Counted from the stretch's first letter, positions 8,627 to 16,548 are shown. The stretch is 37,233 nucleotides of DNA from Opitutaceae bacterium (GCA_028688225.1 JAQTYQ010000031.1:1-37233), one strand, 5' to 3'. The notes: generated from the sequence alone by a model not told the origin. Numbers and translations are program-made.

Positions 8627-9658
8627 TCACGGGGTGCCGTAGAGCAGGCGCCGGTCGATGGCCTGGCAGCCGACGACCGCGGCCGCGCCGAACACGTCGT
8701 GGGCGCTGGCGCCGCGGCTGATCTCGGCGGCGGGCCGGCTCAGGCCGGTGATGATCTGGCCGAAGGTGTTGGCGCCGGCCAGCACCTGCACGAGCTTGAA
8801 GCCGATGTTGGCGCTGGTGAGGTCGGGAAAGATGAGGACGTTGGCCCGTCCGGCCACCGCGCCGGCCACATGCTTGGTCCCGGCCACGTGCGGGTCCAGC
8901 GCGGCGTCGACCTGCAGTTCGCCGTCGACCTCCATCGGCAGCGCCGCGTGTCGGGCCTTGGCGCGGGCCAGCTCGGTGGCGGTGCGCATCTTGACGAGCG
9001 CGGGATGGTCGGCCGTGCTTTTGCTGGCGTAGCTGAGCAAGGCCACGCGCGGCAGCTCGTTGGTGAGATGGTGGGCGATCATGGCGGTGGCGATGGCGAT
9101 GTCCGCCAGCTGCTCGGCGGAGGGCTCGGGGATCACGCTGCAATCGGCCAGAAACAACGAACCGTCCATGCCTACTTTGGGCTCGTCCCAGTCGAGGATC
9201 ATCAGCGAGGAGGCGGTGCGCACGTGTTCGAGGCGCGGGATGATCTGGAACAGCGGACGCAGCGCGCTGGAGGCCGACACGGTTGCGCCGCCGACGAGCG
9301 CGTCGACCTGGCCGGCCGCGAGCATCATGGTGGCGAAATAGTTGCTGTCGCTCATGGCCGCGCGGGCTTCGCCGGGTTTCAGGCCCTTGTCGCGCCGCAG
9401 CGCCTCAAACTGCCGGACGAAGTCGTTGAAATCCTCGCTGCGCGCCGGATCGATGAGGCGCACGCCGGCGAGGTTCACGTCGAGCCGGGCGGCGGCCTCC
9501 TTGATGCGCGTCCGGTCGCCGAGCAGGATGGGCGCGCCCATGCGCCGCGTCACCCACTGGCGGGCGGCCTGGAGGATGCGCGGATCGGCGCCCTCCGGAA
9601 ACACGACGCGCTTGGGATGGCGCTGCAACCGCTCGACGAGTTTGGGCAGCAGGGACAT
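8627..9658 (-). CDS. pta: Phosphate acetyltransferase (short, catalytic-domain-only)
   Basis: The product (343 aa) interconverts acetyl-CoA and acetyl phosphate in the cytoplasm. It is the size of the stand-alone PTA_PTB domain, not of the two-domain enzyme of E. coli. Family features include KRVVFPEGADPRILQAA near residue 18, AMSDSNYFATMMLAAGQVDALVGG in two halves around residues 125-148, the active-site region ATVSASSALRPLFQII, and PDLTSANIGFKLVQ near the end. ATG 9658 (MSLLPKLVERLQ) was chosen because this sequence is typical of the family start; in-frame ATGs at 9676 and 9724 would add residues with no family likeness. The DRTGG-domain gene follows downstream on the same strand. No acetate kinase gene is in the window; acs at the far end provides another acetate route. 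Confidence 0.93.
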   Translation of the reverse strand: MSLLPKLVERLQRHPKRVVFPEGADPRILQAARQWVTRRMGAPILLGDRTRIKEAAARLDVNLAGVRLIDPARSEDFNDFVRQFEALRRDKGLKPGEARAAMSDSNYFATMMLAAGQVDALVGGATVSASSALRPLFQIIPRLEHVRTASSLMILDWDEPKVGMDGSLFLADCSVIPEPSAEQLADIAIATAMIAHHLTNELPRVALLSYASKSTADHPALVKMRTATELARAKARHAALPMEVDGELQVDAALDPHVAGTKHVAGAVAGRANVLIFPDLTSANIGFKLVQVLAGANTFGQIITGLSRPAAEISRGASAHDVFGAAAVVGCQAIDRRLLYGTP

Positions 9659-9729
9659 TTGATGGTGGGCGAACATGCCGCGCGACGCCGGGAGCGTCAA
9701 TGCCGGTTCGCAAACGGAGGCCATCGTCT

Positions 9730-9790
9730 GTCATTGCGAGGAGGCCCTCAGCGGGGCGGTGCCAATCCTTGTGGCTGGTGCGGCGGCCCT
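9730..9790. repeat. Truncated copy of the GTCATTGCGAGG repeat
   Basis: GTCATTGCGAGGAG at 9730-9743 and the following GCCAATCCTTGTGGC match the terminal part of the element at 11605-11875 (GTCATTGCGAGG at 11615, GCAATCCAGTCCGCC further on). The far end of the element is missing here. It lies in the spacer between the divergent pta and murJ genes. Confidence 0.45.
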
Positions 9791-9835
9791 TAAGAACTTG
9801 CTAAGCTCCCGACGGACGCAGAGAAACACCCGCCC

Positions 9836-11434
9836 GTGTCGAAAAGCCTCAAGAACATCGGCATCGTCTCCCTGCTGACCATCGTCTCCCGCGTGCTCGG
9901 TTTGGTGCGCGACCAGCTGGGCGCGGCGATCTTCGGCGCGAGCCTGCTGAACTCGGCGTTTCTCACGGCCTTCCGGCTGCCGAATCTTTTCCGCCGGCTG
10001 CTGGGTGAGGGCTCGCTCACGGCGGCGTTTCTGCCCACGTTGCAGGAGGAGTTGCACGTGAGCGACCGGCCGGGCGCATATGCGCTCCTGAACAAGGTCA
10101 CCAGCTGGCTGCTCGTCATCACCACCGGGATCGTGGTGGTGGCGATGCTCTCCACGGGCCGGATCGTGTCCCTGATCCTCGGATCCGCGGGGCGCTACGG
10201 ATGGATGGCGGACCAGGCGGACAAGTGGCACCTCGTGGCGGACCTGACGGTGATCCTCTTTCCCTATCTCGCTTTTGTCTGCATCGCCGCGGCCTTCAAT
10301 GCGACGCTGCATGTCTTTGACCGCTTCACCGAGCCGGCGCTTTCGCCCATCTGGCTCAATCTGTCGATGATCGTCACGCTCGGCGGGGCGGGGCTGCACT
10401 GGGCGAAGACGCCGCTGGGGGCGATCCACTGGCTGTGCGCCGGCGTGCTGCTGGGCGGATTTTTGCAGATGGCGGTGCCGGCCGGGGTCCTGATCAAGGA
10501 GGGCTGGCGGCCGCGCTTCGATCTGACCCTCTCGCCGCGCGTGCGGGAGATCGCCGCCCTGATGGCCCCGGGCTTTCTCGGCACGGCGATCTACCAGGTG
10601 AACATCTACGTCGTCAATCTGCTGGCGTACCAGATCAACGATTCCGCGGCCACGCTGCTTTTCTATGCCAACCGGGTCATGGAGCTGCCGATCGGCGTGT
10701 TCGCGATCGCGGTCTCGACCGTGGTCTATCCGCTGATCGCGCGCCATGCGGTCGCGGGCCGGTTCGAGGAGATGGCCGGGGATTACCGCAAGGGTGTGCG
10801 CCTGATCCTGCTGATCAACGTGCCGGCGGCGGCCGGCCTGGCGTTGCTGAGCCGGCCGATCGTCCGGCTGCTCTTCCAGCACGGCCAGTTCACGGCGGCC
10901 GACGCGCACGCCATGGCCGGGTTGCTCGCGCTGTTCGTGATCGGCATGCCGTTCTTCTCGGTCGTCAACCTGACCGTGCGCGCCTTCTACGCGGTCAAGG
11001 ACACCGCCACGCCGGTGAAGGTGGCGCTGATCGATTTTCTGGTGAACCTGGTGCTGAGCCTGGCGCTCATGCGCTGGCTCGGCACGCCGGGCCTGGTGCT
11101 GGCCAGCACCGCCGCCATCGTCGTGCACACGCTGCTTTTGAAACGGGCGCTGACGCGCCGGCTGCCCGCCATGCGTTTCGCGCCGCTCGGGCGCAGTTTT
11201 GCCAAGATCCTCGTGGCCACGGCGGGCATGGGTGCGGTGGTCGAAGCCGGCTGGTGGGCGGTGCGCAGCGCGGTGGCGGGCCGCACCGCGGATCTGGTGG
11301 CCGTGCTGGTGCTGATTCCGCTGGCCTGCGTCGTCTACGGCGCCCTGCTGTGGGTTTTGCAGATCGAGGGCCGGGAGGAATTGCAGGCGCTGGTGCGGGC
11401 CAAGCTCGGCGGGAAGACCGACCTCGCGTCCTGA
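9836..11434 (+). CDS. murJ: Lipid II flippase MurJ
   Basis: The product (532 aa) is a MOP-superfamily membrane protein that moves the peptidoglycan precursor lipid II across the inner membrane. Length and hydrophobic pattern fit 14 transmembrane helices. The N-terminal signature is clear: NIGIVSLLTIVSRVLGLVRD, followed by AFRLPNLFRRLLGEGSLTAAF, which carries conserved arginines of the central cavity. Further signatures include APGFLGTAIYQVNIYV in the middle and VYPLIARHAVAG. The start is GTG 9836, immediately before SKSLKNIG, the usual family beginning; no Shine-Dalgarno is visible. The gene stands alone, divergent from pta, and is followed by repeat DNA. Confidence 0.95.
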   Translation: MSKSLKNIGIVSLLTIVSRVLGLVRDQLGAAIFGASLLNSAFLTAFRLPNLFRRLLGEGSLTAAFLPTLQEELHVSDRPGAYALLNKVTSWLLVITTGIVVVAMLSTGRIVSLILGSAGRYGWMADQADKWHLVADLTVILFPYLAFVCIAAAFNATLHVFDRFTEPALSPIWLNLSMIVTLGGAGLHWAKTPLGAIHWLCAGVLLGGFLQMAVPAGVLIKEGWRPRFDLTLSPRVREIAALMAPGFLGTAIYQVNIYVVNLLAYQINDSAATLLFYANRVMELPIGVFAIAVSTVVYPLIARHAVAGRFEEMAGDYRKGVRLILLINVPAAAGLALLSRPIVRLLFQHGQFTAADAHAMAGLLALFVIGMPFFSVVNLTVRAFYAVKDTATPVKVALIDFLVNLVLSLALMRWLGTPGLVLASTAAIVVHTLLLKRALTRRLPAMRFAPLGRSFAKILVATAGMGAVVEAGWWAVRSAVAGRTADLVAVLVLIPLACVVYGALLWVLQIEGREELQALVRAKLGGKTDLAS

Positions 11435-11482
11435 GTGTCGACGGGACCAAGCAGCCGGCCTCGTTTCCGGACAGGATGTGCA

Positions 11483-11550
11483 TAGAGCCGCGGCGCTCTC
11501 GCCGCGGTCGCGCGATCCTGCGCGACGGGGGCGTCGCGGCTCCACCTCTA
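11483..11550. repeat. REP-like element with two hairpins
   Basis: The block is made of two perfect GC stems: CCGCGGCG-CTCT-CGCCGCGG and CGCGACG-GGGG-CGTCGCG. They sit between outer arms GAGCCGCGG and CGCGGCTCCA. The layout matches the element at 16322-16384. It lies just downstream of murJ, where it may also act as a transcription barrier, although no T tract follows. Confidence 0.65.
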
Positions 11551-11604
11551 GGCGACAGCGCAGATATATTCCGTCCGCCTCCCTGCCATTGGCGATGAAT
11601 GGTA

Positions 11605-11875
11605 GGTCAGTTTGTCATTGCGAGGCGCTCCGTGTTTGGCGGGCGCCGACCTGTCCGCCAAAGCCTCGGCGAAGGTGGAAGCAATCCAGTCCGCCTTCGC
11701 TCTGGCGAGCTTCGGCGCGACTGCTGTTGCCGGACGGACCGAGCCGGAGCCTTGGCGCAGACTGGCTGGACCCCGCCGCGGCGGCGGGGCTGGATCGCCA
11801 TCATCCTTCGCCCAAGCTACGGATGACAGGCGGCCCGCTCGGCGGGCCTGCTCGCGATGACAAGGCAAACTGACC
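11605..11875. mobile_element. MITE-like element with 10-bp terminal inverted repeats
   Basis: A 271-bp non-coding block is bounded by GGTCAGTTTG at 11605-11614 and its perfect reverse complement CAAACTGACC at 11866-11875. Just inside, GTCATTGCGAG and CTCGCGATGAC also form an inverted pair. The interior carries a CCGCCGCGGCGGCGG palindrome and the 29-bp module described separately. No protein of substance is encoded and no clear target-site duplication is visible. The call as a mobilisable MITE is inference from structure. Confidence 0.55.
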
Positions 11876-11976
11876 CACGACCGGCCGATGCGCCAAGTTG
11901 CAGATGGCGCTGCGGTGGGTAGTTTCTACGGTTCGCACATCCTTGTGCAGTCACCGCTCCGCCCATAGGTTTGACC

Positions 11977-12276
11977 ATGTCCACCGCCATGAACTCCGAA
12001 CCCAGCGTGCGCCATAACCCGGCGGCCAGCCGTTACGAGATCGAGGTGGAAGGCCATCTCGCCATGGCCGAGTATGCGCTGGAGGGCGACCGCATCGTCT
12101 TCACCCACACGTTCGTGCCGCCGGAATTGCGCGGCCGGGGCATCGCGGAAAAACTGGTGCGCCCGGCATTGGAGGAGGCGCGGCGGCAGGGCCGGCGCGT
12201 GGTGCCGCGCTGCTCCTACGTGGCGGCGTTCATCCGGCGGAATCCGGAGTTCCAGCCGCTGGTCGGGGGCGGGTAG
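11977..12276 (+). CDS. Small GNAT-fold protein, YjdJ family
   Basis: The product (99 aa) belongs to the short, single-domain GCN5-related N-acetyltransferase group (Pfam GNAT_acetyltr_2-like, YjdJ type). The pattern is ASRYEIEVEGHLAMAEYAL, then THTFVPPELRGRGIAEKLV, which carries the acetyl-CoA-binding R-G-x-G-x-A loop, then ARRQGRRVVPRCSYVAAFI. The acceptor substrate is unknown for the family. ATG 11977 is preferred over TTG 11971, which would add only two residues. The stop codon TAG overlaps the first bases of the repeat that follows. The gene is solitary. Confidence 0.85.
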   Translation: MSTAMNSEPSVRHNPAASRYEIEVEGHLAMAEYALEGDRIVFTHTFVPPELRGRGIAEKLVRPALEEARRQGRRVVPRCSYVAAFIRRNPEFQPLVGGG

Positions 12277-12363
12277 GGACGGACCGTCCGCCTTTGCCGA
12301 GGCTTCGGCGGGCAGGCCGGACTGTCGGGAAAAGAACGGCGGGCCCAGCGGTCCCGCCCTACC
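12272..12363. repeat. Palindromic repeat of the GGTAGGG...CCCTACC family
   Basis: The element is bounded by GGTAGGG (12272-12278) and CCCTACC (12357-12363). Its right arm GGCGGGCCCAGCGGTCCCGCC is itself nearly palindromic. The interior contains an inverted copy of the 29-bp module (12287-12315). The GNAT gene's stop codon lies inside the left end. A shorter relative lies within hrpB at 22606-22658. Confidence 0.6.
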
Positions 12364-12408
12364 ATCTTGCCCGAGCTTGCTGCCGGGTCGGCAGGCTCCA
12401 CTCTCGGT

Positions 12409-13263
12409 TCAGCCTGATGCGGGTGTCGGGTCGTCCGGAGTCCGCTGGCGATAGCCGCGGAGGATCAGGGCGGCACCGGCCAGCACGAGGAAGAGCGAGT
12501 AGAAGGTGCCGCGGCTGAGGCCAAGGATGAGCGACACGCCTTCGTCCGGCTCCCGGAAGACCTCGCCGACGATGCGCATGGCTGCATAGCCGATCAGGAA
12601 TTCGCCGCTGAGGCGCCCGGGCGTTCGGATCGCGTCGCTTTTCCAAAAACGCCATTGCAGGCAGAGGAGCAGGAGCGCGCCTTCGAGCGCGGCCTCGTAA
12701 AGCTGCGAGGGGTGCCGGGGAGGAATGAGCGCCACCGGCGTGCCGGGCGACACGCTTTTGGGAAAGATGACGGCCCAAGGCACGGTGCTGATTCTGCCCC
12801 AGAGTTCGCCGTTGATGAAATTGGCGATCCGGCCGAGCAGCAGCCCCGCGGGCACGGTTGTCGCCAGCACATCGCCAAGGTGCAGGAAGGGAAGTCGATG
12901 GCTCCGCGCAAACCACCACAAGGCCACCGTCGCGCCGATGAGCCCTCCATGGTAGGCCATGCCGCCCTCCCACACCCGCAGCACGACGAACGGCCGGTGC
13001 GCCAGCAGGTCGAAATCATAGAGCAGGAAGTAGCCCAAGCGTCCGCCGATCAGCACGCCCAGCACCAGGGCGAAGATGCAATCGGCCACCTGGCCGGGCG
13101 GCAGCGCGGAGCGCCCGGCCCGGTGATAGCGCAGCAGCATCCAGCCCGCCGCCAGGAATCCCAGCACGTAGGCCAGTCCGTACCAGCGGAGGCCGAAGTT
13201 TTCCCCGAAACGGATGATGAACGGGCTGAGATCGTGGACCCAATGGGCGAAGGGCAGTGGCAT
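12409..13263 (-). CDS. lgt: Prolipoprotein diacylglyceryl transferase
   Basis: The product (284 aa) is an inner-membrane enzyme that moves a diacylglyceryl group from phosphatidylglycerol to the lipobox cysteine of prolipoproteins, the first step of lipoprotein maturation. Seven hydrophobic helices fit the family. Diagnostic pieces are LRWYGLAYVLGF near residue 25, GGMAYHGGLIGA with the conserved histidine, GRIANFINGELWGR (the Lgt signature), PRHPSQLYEAALEG, and FREPDEG near the C-terminus. ATG 13263 (MPLPFAHWVHDLSP) is the family-like start; the frame extends upstream only into repeat DNA. It is transcribed toward the repeat at 12272-12363 and lies downstream of the CNNM gene on the same strand, with a long inverted repeat between them. 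Confidence 0.96.
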   Translation of the reverse strand: MPLPFAHWVHDLSPFIIRFGENFGLRWYGLAYVLGFLAAGWMLLRYHRAGRSALPPGQVADCIFALVLGVLIGGRLGYFLLYDFDLLAHRPFVVLRVWEGGMAYHGGLIGATVALWWFARSHRLPFLHLGDVLATTVPAGLLLGRIANFINGELWGRISTVPWAVIFPKSVSPGTPVALIPPRHPSQLYEAALEGALLLLCLQWRFWKSDAIRTPGRLSGEFLIGYAAMRIVGEVFREPDEGVSLILGLSRGTFYSLFLVLAGAALILRGYRQRTPDDPTPASG

Positions 13264-13289
13264 GGCGAGTTCGTCAGATGAGGTTTTGA

Positions 13290-13410
13290 ACCACGGATTG
13301 CGCAGATAACACCGATGGGAAAAGAGGAAGAAGCCAGATATCAGCAATCACCCACGGCCAAGAGAGCGCTCGCATGCTTGCCCTTATCCGCGCCACAGCT
13401 AATCCGTGGT
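13290..13410. repeat. Long inverted repeat, ACCACGGATT type
   Basis: ACCACGGATT (13290-13299) and its perfect reverse complement AATCCGTGGT (13401-13410) bound 101 bp of spacer between lgt and the CNNM gene. The interior shows decayed words of the kind GATAACACCGAT. Related blocks lie at 15828-15909 and 16423-16548. Confidence 0.7.
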
Positions 13411-13422
13411 GAAATATTTGCC

Positions 13423-14496
13423 TCACGTTTTCGGCGGCCAGGGGGCGGCGCTGGGATCGCCGGGACGGCGGATCCGGCCCTGTTTTTGCAACTTGGCGCG
13501 GGCCAGTTCGCGCATGTCCACCGCCACGTCGTCCTTCTCGAAAATCTCGCGGCCGAGGATGTGCTCCATCACGTCCTCCATGGTCACGACGCCGGCGGTG
13601 GAGCCGAACTCGTCCACGACGACGAGCAGTTGCTGGTGCGTCTTGAGGAACAGCTGCAGCGCGTTGCCGACCGTCGCCGTCTCGGGGATGAAGCTGATCT
13701 CCTGCATGAGGTTGCCGACGGTCTCGAGATCCTGGTCGTTGGCCTTCGCCTTGAGCAGGTCGCGGCGGCGCACGAGGCCGACGATATCGTCGAGATTTTT
13801 CTGGGAGACAGGGATGCGGGCGAAGGGGATGTTCGGGAACTCCCCGAAGACCTCGCCCACGGTCGCGTTTTTCCGGAGCGTGGTGACCACGGTGCGCGGG
13901 GTCATGATCTCGCCCACCCGCACGTCGTCGAGCGAGAGGGCGTTGGCGATGATGCTCGACTCGCTCGGAGTCAGCGTGCCTTCCTGGGCGCCCTTTTCGG
14001 CGAGCAGAATGATTTCCCGGTCCGAGGCTTGCGCCGGCGGACGCCCCTTGATAAAGAGGCGCACGACAAGGCTGCTGACATAAAGGATCGGCGCGAGGGC
14101 CCGCCGCACCCACCAAAGCGGATGGACGACATGGGGCTGCAGCGCCTCGCGATAGGCGACGCCGATGTTCTTGGGCAGCACCTCGGAAAACACGAGGATG
14201 GCGAAGGTCATGACGCCCGAGGCCACGCCCAGCATGGTCTCGCCATAGAGATGCGTGACCAGGCCGCCGATGATCATGGAGCCAAGCGTGTTGGCGATGG
14301 TATTGAGCGTGAGGATCGCGGTCATCGTATCCTCAAGGCCAAGCTTGAGGGCTTCGAGCAGCAGACCGTGCTTCGGGCGGCTGTGCTTGAGGGCTTCGAT
14401 CTCCGCCACCGTGGTGCTCAGGATGACGGCTTCCGACAGGGAACAGGCGAACGACACGCCGAGGGTGCAGATGATGGTGAAAACCAGCCAGAACAT
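13423..14496 (-). CDS. CNNM/CBS-pair membrane protein (hemolysin-C-like, lacks CorC_HlyC domain)
   Basis: The product (357 aa) has an N-terminal CNNM (DUF21) membrane domain of about 170 residues (FWLVFTIICTLGVSFACSL, TLNTIANTLGSMIIGGL, FSEVLPKNIGVAYREAL). A cytoplasmic CBS pair follows at about 195-325 (VGEIMTPRTVVTTLRKNATV and LLVVVDEFGSTAGVVTMEDV). CNNM proteins are linked to Mg2+/Co2+ transport or homeostasis; the ion here is unknown. The usual third domain (CorC_HlyC, about 80 residues) is absent: after the CBS pair only a short Arg/Lys/Pro tail remains. ATG 14496 starts directly at the first hydrophobic helix. The gene is divergent from gcvT across a spacer with three hairpins. Confidence 0.85.
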   Translation of the reverse strand: MFWLVFTIICTLGVSFACSLSEAVILSTTVAEIEALKHSRPKHGLLLEALKLGLEDTMTAILTLNTIANTLGSMIIGGLVTHLYGETMLGVASGVMTFAILVFSEVLPKNIGVAYREALQPHVVHPLWWVRRALAPILYVSSLVVRLFIKGRPPAQASDREIILLAEKGAQEGTLTPSESSIIANALSLDDVRVGEIMTPRTVVTTLRKNATVGEVFGEFPNIPFARIPVSQKNLDDIVGLVRRRDLLKAKANDQDLETVGNLMQEISFIPETATVGNALQLFLKTHQQLLVVVDEFGSTAGVVTMEDVMEHILGREIFEKDDVAVDMRELARAKLQKQGRIRRPGDPSAAPWPPKT

Positions 14497-14582
14497 GGGA
14501 GTGTACACTTTAGCGGCGCGGCCGCATTTTCGAATCAATTTTGTGAGGCGGCCTTGGTGGAACCGAGTCGGCAGTCTCTGGA

Positions 14583-14660
14583 GCCGGCCTCGGTGAGGCC
14601 GGTCATCCGGGGTCGGCGACCCCCGGCTACAACCAACGCAAGCGCAAACGGCCGTTGGTT
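14583..14660. repeat. Three consecutive hairpins upstream of gcvT
   Basis: Three hairpins follow one another: GCCGGCCT-CGGT-GAGGCCGGT (about 14583-14602), CCGGGGGTCG-type palindrome at 14608-14627 (CCGGGGTCGGCGACCCCCGG), and AACCAACG (14631-14638)/CGTTGGTT (14653-14660). The first two look like REP units. The third ends 70 bp before the gcvT ATG and could fall in its leader. No glycine-riboswitch signature was found. Confidence 0.55.
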
Positions 14661-14730
14661 CAGGGCCGCAGGCGGAAGAATCACAGAACTTCCTTGCACA
14701 TCCCCCGGGGCGGCCGGTTAGCGTCAGGGG

Positions 14731-15828
14731 ATGAGCAACCTCAAGAGTACGCCCCTCCGCGACTTCCATGTCGCCCACGGGGCGCGCATGGTCGATTTTG
14801 CCGGCTGGGAGATGCCGGTGCAGTACCGCAGCATCCTCGAGGAACACCGGGCGGTGCGCCGCGCCGCGGGGCTCTTCGACGTCAGCCACATGGGCGAGGT
14901 GGATGTGCGCGGACCCGAGGCGGGCCGTTTTCTCAATCACCTGGTCACGAACGACGTTGGCCGGCTTTTCCCCGGCCGCGTGCTCTATTCGCCGATGTGC
15001 TACCCGACGGGCGGGGTGGTGGACGACTTGCTGGTCTACATGCGCGGGGGCGGGGACTATTTTCTCTGCATCAATGCCGGCAACATCGACAAGGATCTCG
15101 CGTGGCTGCAGAGGCAGGCGGCGGCATTCCAGGTCACCGTGACCGACCGCTCGGCGGACTACGCCCTGCTGGCCGTGCAGGGACCACAGGCGGTGCGCAT
15201 CGTCCAGGCGCTCACCGGAGTGCCGCTCGACCCCGTCGAATATTACCATTTCGCCGAGGGCGCGGTGGCGGGTGTGCCCTGCCTGATCAGCCGCACCGGT
15301 TACACCGGCGAGGACGGTTTTGAACTCTACCATGCCGCCGGCGATGCCCCGCGCCTGGCCGGGGCGCTGCTGGCCGCGGGCGCGCCGCACGGGTTGGAAC
15401 TCGCCGGGCTCGGCGCACGGGACAGCCTGCGCCTCGAGGCGGGCTATCCGCTCTACGGTCACGAGATCACCGCCGAGGTGTCGCCCATCGCCGCCGGTCT
15501 GGGCTGGACGGTGAAGCTCGACAAGGGGGTCGATTTCAACGGCCGTGCCGCGCTGGCTGCGGAAAAGGCCGCCGGCCCGGCGAAGACAATCGTCTTTTTC
15601 AAGACCGGCGACCGCCGCATCGTGCGGCCGGGCACCCCCGTGTTCGGTCCGGCGGGCGAGGTGGGGCAGGTGGTGTCGGGCACGCTGTCGCCCATGCTGA
15701 ACGAGGCGATCGGGTCGGCCTTGGTGCAGGCCGGGTCCGCCGCGCAGACGCTGACGGTCGACATCCGCGGCACCAGGATCAACTTGCATCTCGTCAAACC
15801 GCCGTTCGTCTCCTTAAAGAAAAACTGA
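14731..15828 (+). CDS. gcvT: Aminomethyltransferase (glycine cleavage T protein)
   Basis: The product (365 aa) takes the aminomethyl group from the lipoyl arm of GcvH and transfers the methylene to tetrahydrofolate, releasing ammonia. Family landmarks in order: [20 protein letters not shown] near residue 7, [13 protein letters not shown] near 49, [12 protein letters not shown] near 94, [11 protein letters not shown] near 191, and [20 protein letters not shown] near 228. The C-terminal barrel-like domain ends with a typical RG-x-R stretch. ATG 14731 is the family start (MSNLKSTPL). The stop codon TGA supplies the first base of the inverted repeat at 15828. gcvH follows 96 bp downstream on the same strand; gcvP is not in the window. 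Confidence 0.96.
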   Translation: MSNLKSTPLRDFHVAHGARMVDFAGWEMPVQYRSILEEHRAVRRAAGLFDVSHMGEVDVRGPEAGRFLNHLVTNDVGRLFPGRVLYSPMCYPTGGVVDDLLVYMRGGGDYFLCINAGNIDKDLAWLQRQAAAFQVTVTDRSADYALLAVQGPQAVRIVQALTGVPLDPVEYYHFAEGAVAGVPCLISRTGYTGEDGFELYHAAGDAPRLAGALLAAGAPHGLELAGLGARDSLRLEAGYPLYGHEITAEVSPIAAGLGWTVKLDKGVDFNGRAALAAEKAAGPAKTIVFFKTGDRRIVRPGTPVFGPAGEVGQVVSGTLSPMLNEAIGSALVQAGSAAQTLTVDIRGTRINLHLVKPPFVSLKKN

Positions 15829-15909
15829 CCACGGATGACACGGATTATCACTGATGGACTTTTGCTGTCGGTCAGCCCGCATCTGCTTATCCGTGTAATC
15901 GGTGGTTAA
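15828..15909. repeat. Inverted repeat, ACCACGGAT type, between gcvT and gcvH
   Basis: The left arm ACCACGGATGACACGGAT begins at the last base of the gcvT stop codon. The right arm ATCCGTGTAATCGGTGGTT ends at about 15907. The middle holds ATCACTGATGG. It fills nearly the whole gcvT-gcvH spacer and belongs to the same family as 13290-13410. Confidence 0.7.
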
Positions 15910-15924
15910 TTCTTCCCCCCCTTC

Positions 15925-16308
15925 ATGAGCAACGTTCCATCCGACCGCAAATACGCCAAGTCCCACGAATGGCTGAAATTGGAGAGCGACGGCACCGCGA
16001 CCGTCGGCATCACCGACTATGCCCAGAACAGCCTCGGTGACATTACCTTTGTCCAGCTGCCCAAGGTGGGCGCCGCGTTGCAGACCGGCGGAACCTTTGG
16101 CGTCGTTGAATCCGTGAAAGCGGCCTCCGACCTCTACGCGCCCGTCGCCGGGATCGTGGTGACGGTCAACACCGCGCTGGAGGGCGCGCCCGAAACGGTC
16201 AACCAGTCGCCGTTCGACCGCGGCTGGATGCTCAAGCTCAAGGTCGCCAATCCGGCCGAGGCCGGCGCGTTGCTGCCGGCCGATGATTATGCCAAGCTGC
16301 TCGGCTAG
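15925..16308 (+). CDS. gcvH: Glycine cleavage system H protein
   Basis: The product (127 aa) is the lipoylated shuttle protein of the glycine cleavage system. It carries the aminomethyl intermediate from GcvP to GcvT and the reduced lipoyl to the L protein. The sequence has the full family layout: KYAKSHEWLKLE near residue 9, VGITDYAQNSLGDITFVQLP, and the lipoyl site GVVESVKAASDLYAP with the modified lysine at residue 65. The C-terminal LLPADDYAKLLG is also typical. ATG 15925 gives a family-length protein; no clear Shine-Dalgarno precedes it. It most likely forms a unit with gcvT despite the repeat between them. Confidence 0.97.
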   Translation: MSNVPSDRKYAKSHEWLKLESDGTATVGITDYAQNSLGDITFVQLPKVGAALQTGGTFGVVESVKAASDLYAPVAGIVVTVNTALEGAPETVNQSPFDRGWMLKLKVANPAEAGALLPADDYAKLLG

Positions 16309-16321
16309 CGCCGCATGGCGA

Positions 16322-16384
16322 TGGAGGCGCGACGCCCTCGTCGCGCGTTCGCGTGAAACCGGCGGCGAGGGCGCCGCCGCTCCA
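16322..16384. repeat. REP-like element with two hairpins downstream of gcvH
   Basis: The outer arms are TGGAG (16322-16326) and CTCCA (16380-16384). Inside are two perfect stems, GCGCGACG-CCCT-CGTCGCGC and GGCGGCG-AGGG-CGCCGCC. The architecture is the same as at 11483-11550. It begins 14 bp after the gcvH stop and could also stop transcription, but no T run follows. Confidence 0.7.
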
Positions 16385-16422
16385 GCTAACAGGCGCAGGC
16401 GGCGTACTCACCATCGCCGCTC

Positions 16423-16548
16423 AACCACTGATTCACACTGATCGGCACGGATGGACCTCAGGTTATCGCCCTGGATTTTTCAGATCAGTGGCAATCTGTG
16501 TTCATCAGTGGTCAAACGACCTGCGGAAATCAGTGTTTATCAGTGGTT
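16423..16548. repeat. Long inverted repeat, AACCACTGAT type
   Basis: AACCACTGAT (16423-16432) and ATCAGTGGTT (16539-16548) are perfect reverse complements. Between them are further words of the set ATTCACACTGATCGGCACGG, ATCAGTGGCAATCTGTG and TTCATCAGTGGTCAAA. The block sits between gcvH with its REP and the VOC gene. Confidence 0.7.

Noticed and set aside
11548..11873. Several overlapping frames on both strands
   Set aside because: They lie within the repeat at 11605-11875 and reflect its palindromic composition.
14661..14730. Glycine riboswitch before gcvT
   Set aside because: The paired glycine-aptamer consensus elements were not found in the 70-base leader or the hairpins before it.
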